30,886 nucleotides of DNA from CAYVHB01 sp964450865. GTDB taxonomy: Bacteria; Bacillota; Clostridia; Saccharofermentanales; UBA5734. Positions 23,589-30,842 of the stretch are shown piece after piece. The stretch lies in NCBI GenBank assembly GCA_964450865.1, contig CAYVHB010000034.1, forward strand, positions 1-30,886, in the 5' to 3' direction. The notes under the pieces were generated by a model. It had not been told where the DNA came from, did no database searches, and was given only the letters and a program-made list of their open reading frames with translations. The position numbers were made by a program, and so were the translations under genes. How positions within the stretch are numbered: position 1 is the first letter of the stretch; each line of letters opens with the position of its first letter.

Positions 23589-24514
23589 TCTTCCACCCCC
23601 AGGTAAGCTGCGATGACATCGGGATTTTTCTGGATCTCTTCGGGCGTGCCATGGGCGATCAGCTTGCCGAAATCAAGGACGTAAATCCGTTCGGAGATTT
23701 CCATGACCAGGTTCATATGGTGTTCGATCATCAGGATGGTCAGATTGAAATTTTCCTTGATCTGGCGGATGAACGCCGTCAGGTCATCGGTCTCCTGCGG
23801 ATTCATGCCGGCAGCCGGTTCGTCAAGCAGCAGCAGGTCCGGCCTGGTTGCCAGGGCCCGGGCAATCTCCAGCCGGCGCTGTTTGCCATAGGGCAGATTA
23901 TCAGCCAGTTCATCGCGCAGCTCGGCCAGGCCGACCATTTCCAGCAGCCGCAGGCTATCCTCACGCATCAGCTTTTCCTCGGCATGATTCATCCGGAAGG
24001 TGGCCGAGAAAATCCCTGCCTTCAAATTCATGTGCTTGGCGATCAGGACATTATCAAATACGGTCAGGTTTTTAAACAGGCGGATATTCTGGAAGGTCCG
24101 GGCGATGCCTTTGCGGGTGATCTGGTCAGGCGTGGGCTGGATGGTCTGCTGGTACTGGCCGCGATTCTGGCCGGCATACAGCTTGGCCATCTTGCCACGG
24201 GGGCTGTTTTCGGCGATGATTGAGCCGTGCAGGCTGACCCGTCCGTTGGTCGGGGCATAGACCCCGGTCACCACATTGAAGGCAGTCGTCTTGCCGGCGC
24301 CATTCGGGCCGATCAGGGCGACGATTTCACCGCGGTTGACCTGCATGGACAGGTTGTCAACCGCCACCACGCCGCCAAATTGCATCGTGACGTCCTGCAG
24401 CTGCAGGACAATCTCAGGTGTATTTCCCCCGGCTCCGGCTGTCGTGCGCCTGGCCTCAGGTGTGGTTCCCGCAGCCTCAGGTGCGCTGGGCCTGGTCTGA
24501 TTGCTCCTGTTCAT
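23585..24514 (-). CDS. livG: Branched-chain amino acid ABC transporter ATPase LivG
   Basis: 309 residues, ATG overlapping the livM stop, with GGGGAGGG upstream. It contains Walker A G-P-N-G-A-G-K-T-T, the LivG-type signature L-P-Y-G-K-Q-R-R-L-E-I-A-R-A-L, Walker B L-L-L-L-D-E-P-A-A-G-M-N and the H-loop I-E-H-H-M. It is about 50 residues longer than the usual 255. The first 35 residues form an Ala/Pro/Thr-rich tail, and the region after Walker A has a short insert (Y-A-G-Q-N-R-G-Q-Y-Q-Q). The N-terminal tail may not be needed for function; a later start is possible but the ribosome site favours this one. Confidence 0.93.
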   Translation of the reverse strand: MNRSNQTRPSAPEAAGTTPEARRTTAGAGGNTPEIVLQLQDVTMQFGGVVAVDNLSMQVNRGEIVALIGPNGAGKTTAFNVVTGVYAPTNGRVSLHGSIIAENSPRGKMAKLYAGQNRGQYQQTIQPTPDQITRKGIARTFQNIRLFKNLTVFDNVLIAKHMNLKAGIFSATFRMNHAEEKLMREDSLRLLEMVGLAELRDELADNLPYGKQRRLEIARALATRPDLLLLDEPAAGMNPQETDDLTAFIRQIKENFNLTILMIEHHMNLVMEISERIYVLDFGKLIAHGTPEEIQKNPDVIAAYLGVEE

Positions 24515-25689
24515 TGCTTCTGCCCTCCCCGCGGTTTGCCGGCCGCACGGCCGGCCTGGCGCCGTTTGCGGCTGGGCCAGCTCAGCAGGCCAGCCCAGCT
24601 GAACTCGCTGCTGCCCATCAGGCCACGACGGAAGAAGAGGACCACCAGCATCAGGACAATCGAGAAAATGACCATGCGAAAGCCGGTACGGAAGAGCGGG
24701 ACATGGAAGCTGCCGATGACCAGCGGCTGATCAAAGAAGCGCAGCCACCATTCCTTGGCAGCCGTGACCAGGAACGCACTCAGGACGCTGCCGGTCACAC
24801 TGCCGAGCCCGCCGATGACCACGATCAGCAAAATGTCATAGGTCAGTGACACCTGGAAGGTCCGTGAATCAATCGAGCGCATGAACATGGCCAGCAGGCC
24901 GCCGGCAATCGCCGTGAAAAACGAGCTGATGACAAACGACATTTCCTTGTGCTTGAGCAGGTTGATGCCCATGGCTTCGGCGGCAATGCCATCTTCACGG
25001 ATAGCCATGAAAGCCCGGCCATAGGAGCTGCGGATTACCAGCACCATGAAGGCGATGCACAGCCCGGCAATGGCAAACGGCACCAGCAGCGATCCGGTTC
25101 CTTCCGGGAGTATGCTGGAGGCCTCGGCGCTGAAACCGGGAATATTCTTGAGACCATAGGAACCATTGGTGACCTGGTCGAGCTGAGGACTGGCGATGAT
25201 CGCGCGGACGATTTCCGAAAAGCCGAGAGTGGCAATCGCCAGGTAGTCACTTTTCAGGCGCAGGACCGGGATGCCGATCAGGGCCGCGAAGATGGCCGCC
25301 AGCACGCCCCCGAGCAGCAGGCCGGTGAAAATCTGCAGCGGCCCGGGAAGAAAGGCAATCGCCAGCTTGAAACTTTTCAGCCAGGGTGCGATGCCGCCGG
25401 TATAGTAGACCGCGTCCACACTTTTAACCGGGATTGAGATAATGGCAGTAGCATAGGCCCCTATGGCCATGAAGCCGGCCTGGCCGAGCGAGAACAGGCC
25501 GGTAAAGCCATTGAGCAGATTCATCGCCACGGCGACAATAGCCAGGATGGCCCCTTTTTGCATGATGGAGACAGCCATGCCGAAGCTGCTCTTGTTCATC
25601 TCGAGGAGGAAAAGCAGGACGAACAGGACGGCCAGGGCGGCCAGGTTCAGGATGATACGGGTGTTTTTGCCCGGGTTTTTCAATGTCAT
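24511..25689 (-). CDS. livM: Branched-chain amino acid ABC transporter permease LivM
   Basis: 392 residues. ATG 25689 is chosen because GAGGGGGT lies seven bases upstream; the longer frame overlaps livH. About nine to ten membrane helices are present. The family motif N-L-L-N-G-F-T-G-L-F-S-L-G-Q-A-G-F follows helix 2, and the EAA-like loop G-R-A-F-M-A-I-R-E-D-G-I-A-A-E-A-M-G-I lies in the second half. It pairs with LivH to form the membrane channel. The C-terminus ends in a basic Arg/Gly/Lys-rich tail not conserved in the family. Confidence 0.93.
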   Translation of the reverse strand: MTLKNPGKNTRIILNLAALAVLFVLLFLLEMNKSSFGMAVSIMQKGAILAIVAVAMNLLNGFTGLFSLGQAGFMAIGAYATAIISIPVKSVDAVYYTGGIAPWLKSFKLAIAFLPGPLQIFTGLLLGGVLAAIFAALIGIPVLRLKSDYLAIATLGFSEIVRAIIASPQLDQVTNGSYGLKNIPGFSAEASSILPEGTGSLLVPFAIAGLCIAFMVLVIRSSYGRAFMAIREDGIAAEAMGINLLKHKEMSFVISSFFTAIAGGLLAMFMRSIDSRTFQVSLTYDILLIVVIGGLGSVTGSVLSAFLVTAAKEWWLRFFDQPLVIGSFHVPLFRTGFRMVIFSIVLMLVVLFFRRGLMGSSEFSWAGLLSWPSRKRRQAGRAAGKPRGGQKQ

Positions 25690-25702
25690 ATACAAGACCC
25701 CC

Positions 25703-26584
25703 TCATACTTTTTCGGTGACGGTTTCACCGATGAGGCCGGTCGGCCGGAAGATCAGGATCAGGATCAGCAGCAGGAAGGTGACAGCATCGCTATACGTCG
25801 AATAACCGAGCGCGGTCAGGAAGGTTTCGCTGATGCCGATGATAAAGCCGCCCAGCACGGCGCCGGGGACGCTGCCGATGCCACCGAGGACAGCGGCCAC
25901 AAAGCATTTGAGACCGGGCATCGTGCCGCTGAACGGCGTGACGGACATGCGGTCGGTAAAATACAGGATGGAGCCGACGGCAGCCAGGGACGAGCCGATC
26001 ACGAAGGTCAGGCTGATGATCTGGTTGATCTTGATGCCCATCAGCTTGGATGTGTCATAGTCCTTGGCGACAGCCCGCATGGCCATGCCAAGTTTGGTGT
26101 GATTGATCAGGTACATCAGGATGACGACCAGCAAAACGGTCAGGACCGGCGTCAGGAAAGTTACGAGGGAAGCCGAGACACTGCCAATCTGGAAGACCCG
26201 CTTGAGCGGCGCGATCGTCGGGTAAGCCCGGGGCAGGGCTGAGAACAGGTAGGTGGCCAGATTCTGCATCAGATAGGAGACGCCGATGGCCGAGATCATG
26301 ATCGACATGCGCGGGGCGTTGCGCAGCGGTTTGTAAGCCGCTTTCTCGATCAGGACGCCGAGCACGACGGTCAGGACGATGACCAGCGGGATGGCAACCG
26401 GCCACGGCAGGCTGGCCATGGCAAAAATCATGAAATAGCCGGCCATCATGAAAATATCGGAATGGGCAAAATTGATCAGCAGGAGCAGTCCATAGACCAG
26501 CGTGTAGCCGATGGCGATCAGGGCATAGGCACCGCCCAGCGAAATGCCGGTCAGGCAATGCTGGATAAAGGTCGTTAATGTCAT
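25703..26584 (-). CDS. livH: Branched-chain amino acid ABC transporter permease LivH
   Basis: 293 residues. ATG 26584 (MTLTTFIQHC) has GAGG nine bases upstream; the frame continues to 26665 but has no ribosome site there. About eight helices are present, with the family motifs G-G-A-Y-A-L-I-A-I-G-Y-T-L-V-Y-G near the start, I-N-F-A-H-S-D-I-F-M-M-A-G-Y-F, and A-V-L-G-G-I-G-S-V-P-G-A near the end. The R-A-V-A-K-D-Y-D-T-S-K-L-M-G-I loop is the ATPase contact. It lies 108 bases after livK and 13 bases before livM. Confidence 0.93.
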   Translation of the reverse strand: MTLTTFIQHCLTGISLGGAYALIAIGYTLVYGLLLLINFAHSDIFMMAGYFMIFAMASLPWPVAIPLVIVLTVVLGVLIEKAAYKPLRNAPRMSIMISAIGVSYLMQNLATYLFSALPRAYPTIAPLKRVFQIGSVSASLVTFLTPVLTVLLVVILMYLINHTKLGMAMRAVAKDYDTSKLMGIKINQIISLTFVIGSSLAAVGSILYFTDRMSVTPFSGTMPGLKCFVAAVLGGIGSVPGAVLGGFIIGISETFLTALGYSTYSDAVTFLLLILILIFRPTGLIGETVTEKV

Positions 26585-26644
26585 AGGGTTTACCTCGGAT
26601 TTCTGCAAGTCGTGACGCACTGATGCATCACCGGGATAAGAGAA

Positions 26645-26672
26645 GAGCGCCATGCGAAAACGCATGACGCTC
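26645..26672 (-). terminator. Stem-loop between livK and livH
   Basis: On the minus strand GAGCGTCATGCG-TTTT-CGCATGGCGCTC forms a 12-bp stem (one G-U) with a 4-base loop. No long T run follows, only CTTCTCTT. It probably stabilises the livK message or causes partial termination, giving more binding protein than permease. Confidence 0.6.
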
Positions 26673-26691
26673 CGGGGACTTCCGGGTAAAA

Positions 26692-27885
26692 TCAGCCAAC
26701 CTTGACGGTTTTCAGGAACTGGAATTTACCACCCTTGATCGTCTTGATATAGGCCATGTCCTTCTTGGCGTCGCCGTTCTCATCAAAGGAGATCGCGCCG
26801 GTTACGCCGGTGTAGGAAACCTTGGCCAGCGCATCGCGGATCTTGGCACCTTCGGTGCTGCCAGCGGCCTTGATAGCCTCCAGGGCCACGCAGTAGGCGT
26901 CATAACCGAGTGCTGAAACGGCAGCGACACCTTCACCGCCGTTTTTGGACAGGTATTCATTGTTACCCTTGAGGAATTCCTTGAAGCCCTTGACGAATTC
27001 GGGAGCGACCGGATTGCTGGCGTCGTTTTCATCGAAGAAGGTCGACAAAGTGACACCTTCGGCTGCCGCGCCGGCGTTGTCGATGATGCTGGTGTTCTCC
27101 CAGGTGTCGCCGGCCGAAATCGGGGCAGTGATACCCAGCTCACGGGCCTGCTTGATCAGGAGCGGCGCGGTGGCGATGGAGGAGGGGGCAAAGATCATGT
27201 CCGGCTTGGCCGCCTTGATATTGGTCAGGATGGCCTTGAAATCGGTCTGGTTGGTCTGGTACTGTTCTTCGGCGACGATGGTGCCGCCCTTTTCCTTGAA
27301 GGCCTTGAGGAAGAAATTGCCCAGGCCGGAGCTGTAGTCATCGCCGAGCTGGGTGATGACCGCGGCGGTCTTGGCGCCGGTTTCGAGCGCGTAGGCGGCC
27401 ATGACCGTGCCCTGGAACGGGTCAAGGAAGCAGACCCGGAAGTAATAGTCGTTGCCGAGCGTGACCTGGGGATTGGTGCAGGAAGCGCCGATCGCCGGAA
27501 TCTTGTTCTCCTTGAAGATTTCGCCGGCGGCAATGGAAACGCCTGAACCGTAGGAGCCGAGGACGACGGAAACCTTGCCGGATATCAGACTCTGGGCGGC
27601 GGTGACGGCTTCGGTCTTGTCCGATTTGTTGTCCACTTCAACGAGCTCGACCTTGTAGGTCTTGCCGCCAATATCAACAGTCGGGAACTTCTTGTTGGCA
27701 TAACGCATACCAAGGACTTCCTGGAAGCCGCCGCCGCCGTTTTCACCGGAGACGGGTTCAAATACGCCAATTTTGATGACTTGGCTGCCACTGCTGTTAC
27801 CGCCGGTGGTGGACGACTGGGCACAGGCGCCGAGGCCGATTATGAGGGTGAGTGCGAGCAAGATAGCGAGAAACTTTTTCATCAT
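26692..27885 (-). CDS. livK: Amino-acid-binding lipoprotein LivK
   Basis: 397 residues. ATG 27885 (MMKKFLAILL) follows AAAGGAA by about six bases. It has a lipoprotein signal peptide with the lipobox L-G-A-C at C21. A Ser/Thr/Gly linker leads into a type I periplasmic-binding domain of the Leu/Ile/Val family: I-K-I-G-V-F-E-P-V-S-G-E-N-G, then V-V-L-G-S-Y-G-S-G-V-S-I-A, Y-Y-F-R-V-C-F-L-D-P-F-Q-G and F-A-P-S-S-I-A-T-A-P. It captures amino acids or amides at the membrane surface for LivHM. Substrate specificity cannot be read with certainty. It is first in the operon. Confidence 0.94.
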   Translation of the reverse strand: MMKKFLAILLALTLIIGLGACAQSSTTGGNSSGSQVIKIGVFEPVSGENGGGGFQEVLGMRYANKKFPTVDIGGKTYKVELVEVDNKSDKTEAVTAAQSLISGKVSVVLGSYGSGVSIAAGEIFKENKIPAIGASCTNPQVTLGNDYYFRVCFLDPFQGTVMAAYALETGAKTAAVITQLGDDYSSGLGNFFLKAFKEKGGTIVAEEQYQTNQTDFKAILTNIKAAKPDMIFAPSSIATAPLLIKQARELGITAPISAGDTWENTSIIDNAGAAAEGVTLSTFFDENDASNPVAPEFVKGFKEFLKGNNEYLSKNGGEGVAAVSALGYDAYCVALEAIKAAGSTEGAKIRDALAKVSYTGVTGAISFDENGDAKKDMAYIKTIKGGKFQFLKTVKVG

Positions 27886-27935
27886 GAGCGTTCCTTTCAT
27901 ACCTTCATTGGACACCTCTAATAGATGCCATGCCT

Positions 27936-27941
27936 ATTATA
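27936..27941 (-). promoter_or_regulatory. -10 box of liv operon promoter
   Basis: A perfect TATAAT lies on the minus strand about 50 bases before the livK start. No convincing -35 box is present at 16-18 bases, so an activator may be needed. Confidence 0.45.
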
Positions 27942-28062
27942 CACAATCTGTCATCATTTGCATCTCATCTGGTTTAAAATGTATGGCTAATCTGCTCAAC
28001 ATGCACATCACGCCGGTGTGGCGGCGACCGGCCGGACAGGGATGGAACGGGCGCAATATACA

Positions 28063-28099
28063 GGGAGCCGGCAAACCATGTACTGGTCAGCCGACTCCC
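28063..28099 (-). other. Stem-loop after rubrerythrin gene
   Basis: GGGAGTCGGC and GCCGGCTCCC (minus strand) pair over 10 bp with one G-U and a 17-base loop, about 90 bases after the rubrerythrin stop. No T run follows. It may be a weak 3'-end structure. The rest of 27960-28186 shows no gene. Confidence 0.4.
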
Positions 28100-28186
28100 G
28101 TGCCGGTTCTTATGCTGTTTGCAACGCCAAGTCATAGCCTGGCTGTGCGCCGGGTCTTGCCGGATAATGGCTTGCCTGGCTGTTAC

Positions 28187-28729
28187 TTACTTGAAATAGC
28201 GCTCCAGCAGGCCCTTGAAGGCCTTGCCATGGCGGGCTTCGTCACGGGCCATTTCGTGAACGGTGTCATGGATCGCGTCATAACCGAGCTGTTTGGCCAG
28301 GGCAGCCAGTTCGGTCTTGCCGGCGGTTGCGCCATATTCGGCTTCCACGCGGACCTTGAGGTTAACCTTGCTGTCAGGATCGACGACTTCACCGAGCAGT
28401 TCGGCAAAGCGGGCGGCGTGTTCGGCTTCTTCGAATGCGATGCGTTTGTAGGCCTCGGCGATCTCCGGATAGCCCTGGCGGTCAGCAGCCCGGGACATGG
28501 CCAGATACATGCCGACTTCGGTGCACTCGCCGTTGAAATTGTTCCGCAGACCTTCGATCACGCGGGGATCAACACCCTTGGCTACGCCGATTACATGCTC
28601 AGCGGCCCAGACCATCGAGGTTTCCGTAACTTCAACGAATTTCTCGGCCGGTGCCTTGCACTGCGGGCATTCGATCGGCGCGGCATCACCTTCGTAAACA
28701 TAGCCACAAACTGTACATCTGAACTTCAT
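28187..28729 (-). CDS. Reverse rubrerythrin (NADH peroxidase)
   Basis: 180 residues with AGGAGG six bases before the ATG. The rubredoxin domain is N-terminal (C5-x-x-C8 and C21-x-x-C24), the reverse of classical rubrerythrin. The four-helix diiron domain follows, with E-C-T-E-V-G-M-Y, F-E-E-A-E-H-A-A-R-F, V-E-A-E-Y-G-A-T and D-E-A-R-H-G-K-A-F supplying the Glu/His metal ligands. Reverse rubrerythrins are peroxide/oxygen reductases of anaerobic clostridia; Clostridium acetobutylicum has strongly peroxide-induced ones. Here it is a single gene with its own -10 box. Confidence 0.95.
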   Translation of the reverse strand: MKFRCTVCGYVYEGDAAPIECPQCKAPAEKFVEVTETSMVWAAEHVIGVAKGVDPRVIEGLRNNFNGECTEVGMYLAMSRAADRQGYPEIAEAYKRIAFEEAEHAARFAELLGEVVDPDSKVNLKVRVEAEYGATAGKTELAALAKQLGYDAIHDTVHEMARDEARHGKAFKGLLERYFK

Positions 28730-28760
28730 AGAGAACCTCCTGTTAATAAAAGATATTCTT

Positions 28761-28766
28761 ATTATA
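28761..28766 (-). promoter_or_regulatory. -10 box of rubrerythrin promoter
   Basis: A perfect TATAAT lies on the minus strand about 32 bases before the ATG. The -35 region is not recognisable. TTATAATAAGAATATC is A+T-rich and could hold a peroxide-responsive (PerR-like) operator, but no clean palindrome was seen. Confidence 0.5.
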
Positions 28767-28845
28767 AGCCAGTAAAACCGGCTTAACTGTAACTTATGAA
28801 CCAGAAAGCGGAGAGGACGCCAGCCTGTCGGCTGGTTCTGCGCGC

Positions 28846-28937
28846 GACCGGACCGGGGCCGCGCGCCGCCCGGACAGGTCCTCGCCGCTGACGCGGCTGT
28901 GGAATTCCCTTTGACACATCGGCCCCGGACCGGGCCG
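28846..28937 (+). repeat. Palindromic repeat, copy C
   Basis: Left arm GACCGGACCGGGGCCG (28846-28861) pairs with right arm CGGCCCCGGACCGGGC (28920-28935) over 13 of 14 positions. The interior hairpin GCCGC-TGAC-GCGGC (28884-28897) and its left flank ACAGGTCCTC are identical to copy B, while the arms differ. No tandem 53-base units are present. It is in the same orientation as copies A and B. Confidence 0.85.
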
Positions 28938-28956
28938 CTGATGTCAGTCTTTTTTT
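28912..28956 (+). terminator. Rho-independent terminator formed by repeat C right arm
   Basis: CGGCCC (28920-28925) and GGGCCG (28932-28937) form a 6-bp stem, extended by ATC/GAT and TGAC/GTCA across small bulges. Seven T follow at 28950-28956. No gene precedes it on the plus strand. The stem uses the same bases as the right arm of the long repeat, so the two folds exclude each other. Confidence 0.7.
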
Positions 28957-28976
28957 GGTGATATTGACGGTATAAA

Positions 28977-28985
28977 TGGTATAAT
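28977..28985 (+). promoter_or_regulatory. Extended -10 promoter of response regulator gene
   Basis: TGGTATAAT is a perfect extended -10. A possible -35 is TTGGTG (28955-28960, spacing 19). TTGACG at 28964 is too close (10 bases). The start is expected near 28992, about 100 bases before the ATG. Confidence 0.65.
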
Positions 28986-29094
28986 GTAACGAAAAGGTGG
29001 TTACTGTGCCCGGAACAGCAGCAGCTGACAGGCCCTGGGCGGTCGAATGCCGTGCCCGGAACAGTCGGTTACCATGCCAGGACAGGAGGATGCC

Positions 29095-30708
29095 ATGTAC
29101 AAGCTGATGGTCGTTGATGACGAATACACCATTCGTGACGGGATCGCCAATGCAGTCCCCTGGGCGTCCTGTGATGTTGTTGTGACCTACGCAGCTGCCA
29201 GTGGTATTGAAGCGCTGGCTGCTGCTGAAGTCAATCCGCCGGACCTGGTCATTTCCGACATCACCATGGATGAAATGGACGGTCTGGAACTGGTTGAACA
29301 CCTCAAGGCCAGGTATCCGGATATCAAGGTTATTATCCTTAGCGGTTATGATGACTTTGATTATGCCCAGAAGGCGCTGCAGCTGAAGGTGTCGGCTTAT
29401 TTGCTCAAGCCTGTGCTGCCTGATGAACTGATCGCGGCTGTTCGCCAGATCCTGTCTGAAATCGAAGCTGACAACCAGTTGAAAACCCGAATCCAGAGCC
29501 TTGAGTCAGAGGTCCGGATCAATCGGGAAGTGATCCAGGACCGGCTGTTCAATGACCTGATCTCGCACGCGATGCTGGATGAAGCCGAGATCCATGAACG
29601 CATGCTCCTGGCTGGCCTTTGCCTCAGAGGCCCGGCCTATTGCTGCCTGATCATTGCCCAGGATGATTATCAGGCCTTCAAGGAAGCGCACGGGATTGAG
29701 CAGGTGCAGATTACCCAGCGCAAGATGCGCCACCTGATCCATGACTTGCTGGCGACGGCCTTTGATGTCTGGACATTTGTCGATAACAACGACCAGATCC
29801 TGGTCATTCTGGCCGGATCAGCCGAGAACGGCCTGCTCAGTGGCCTGACCGGTCATCTCGACCACCTGCGTGAGACCATGAAACGGCTTGTCGGCATTAC
29901 GACAACGATTGCCTGTGGCGGTATCCGCACGCAACTGACCCTGCTGGCGATGTCTTATGCGGAAGCCGAAAAGGCTCTGGCGTTCCGGTCTACGGCCGGC
30001 ACCGACTGCATTATCCATATCAACGACGTCAAAATCATCAACCATAGCCAGTTCTACTATCCGCAGGACAAGGAACAGCTGGTCCTGAACAGCCTGGCCG
30101 AGGGCGATGAAAACAGGATCTGCCAGGCCATAAACGGCTTTTTTGCCGACCTCAGCGCTCACGCTGAGCGCAAGGCCCACCTGCGGATTGCCGTCATGGA
30201 GCTTTTCGCCCTGATCGCCCGCAAATATATGGATCTGGGCCTGGATATTCACCCGATCTATGAGCGTGACCTGATTGATCCCTATACTGTGCTGGATCAT
30301 TTCGACAATGTGGAGGCTGTCCGCAACTGGCTGACTCGCCTGGTGCTCCTCTGTGCCGGTGAGCTGAATAATCGCCGCAGCAGTTCCGTTTCCAGTGTGG
30401 TAGCCAAGGTCCAGGATTATATCGCCGCCAACTATGCCAATCCGGATATCTCGCTGAATTCCATTGCTGATCATGTCCACCTGAATGCGACCTACCTGAG
30501 CAAGCTTTATAAAAACAAGACAGGTGAGACCTACCTGGAATACCTGACGCGGCTGCGCATTGACAAGGCGCGGCAGCTGCTGCGCCAGACGCATATCCGG
30601 GCGGCTGAGGTCGGCCTGGCGGTCGGCTATCCCAATGCCCAGTATTTCACGACCCTGTTTCGCAAGACAACCGGCCAGACGCCGCTGGAATATCGCGGTG
30701 AGGGCTAG
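29095..30708 (+). CDS. YesN-type response regulator with AraC DNA-binding domain
   Basis: 537 residues; ATG 29095 (MYKLMVVDDEY) with AGGAGG five bases upstream, preferred over the ATG at 29047. The receiver domain (1-125) has acidic D8-D9, phospho-acceptor D55 in V-I-S-D-I-T-M-D-E-M-D-G and the switch lysine in Y-L-L-K-P-V. A long helical linker and middle domain, about 130-430, follow, as in YesN regulators. The AraC-type helix-turn-helix pair is at about 437-535: I-S-L-N-S-I-A-D-H-V-H-L-N-A-T-Y-L-S-K-L-Y-K, then A-A-E-V-G-L-A-V-G-Y-P-N-A-Q-Y-F. Such regulators respond to a YesM-type histidine kinase and often control sugar ABC transport. The kinase is not in the window; it may lie beyond the right edge. 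Confidence 0.93.
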   Translation: MYKLMVVDDEYTIRDGIANAVPWASCDVVVTYAAASGIEALAAAEVNPPDLVISDITMDEMDGLELVEHLKARYPDIKVIILSGYDDFDYAQKALQLKVSAYLLKPVLPDELIAAVRQILSEIEADNQLKTRIQSLESEVRINREVIQDRLFNDLISHAMLDEAEIHERMLLAGLCLRGPAYCCLIIAQDDYQAFKEAHGIEQVQITQRKMRHLIHDLLATAFDVWTFVDNNDQILVILAGSAENGLLSGLTGHLDHLRETMKRLVGITTTIACGGIRTQLTLLAMSYAEAEKALAFRSTAGTDCIIHINDVKIINHSQFYYPQDKEQLVLNSLAEGDENRICQAINGFFADLSAHAERKAHLRIAVMELFALIARKYMDLGLDIHPIYERDLIDPYTVLDHFDNVEAVRNWLTRLVLLCAGELNNRRSSSVSSVVAKVQDYIAANYANPDISLNSIADHVHLNATYLSKLYKNKTGETYLEYLTRLRIDKARQLLRQTHIRAAEVGLAVGYPNAQYFTTLFRKTTGQTPLEYRGEG

Positions 30709-30740
30709 CACCGTCAGCCAGCACAAGTGAAGGATCAAGT

Positions 30741-30842
30741 ATCCATGAAGCAGAAAGATCAGGCCAGACGGCACATCCGGCAGCACTGCCAGTCGCCGCT
30801 CCTGCTGGAATCCATGAACAAAGATCAGGCAAGGCGGCACAC
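30741..30842 (+). repeat. Imperfect direct repeat after response regulator
   Basis: ATCCATGAA(GCAG)AAAGATCAGG at 30741 and ATCCATGAACAAAGATCAGG at 30810 are 69 bases apart, each followed by a similar GGCGGCACA or GACGGCACA. Confidence 0.6.

Noticed and set aside
28964..28985. TTGACG with TATAAT as the response regulator -35/-10 pair
   Set aside because: The spacing is only 10 bases; the extended -10 alone is the better explanation.
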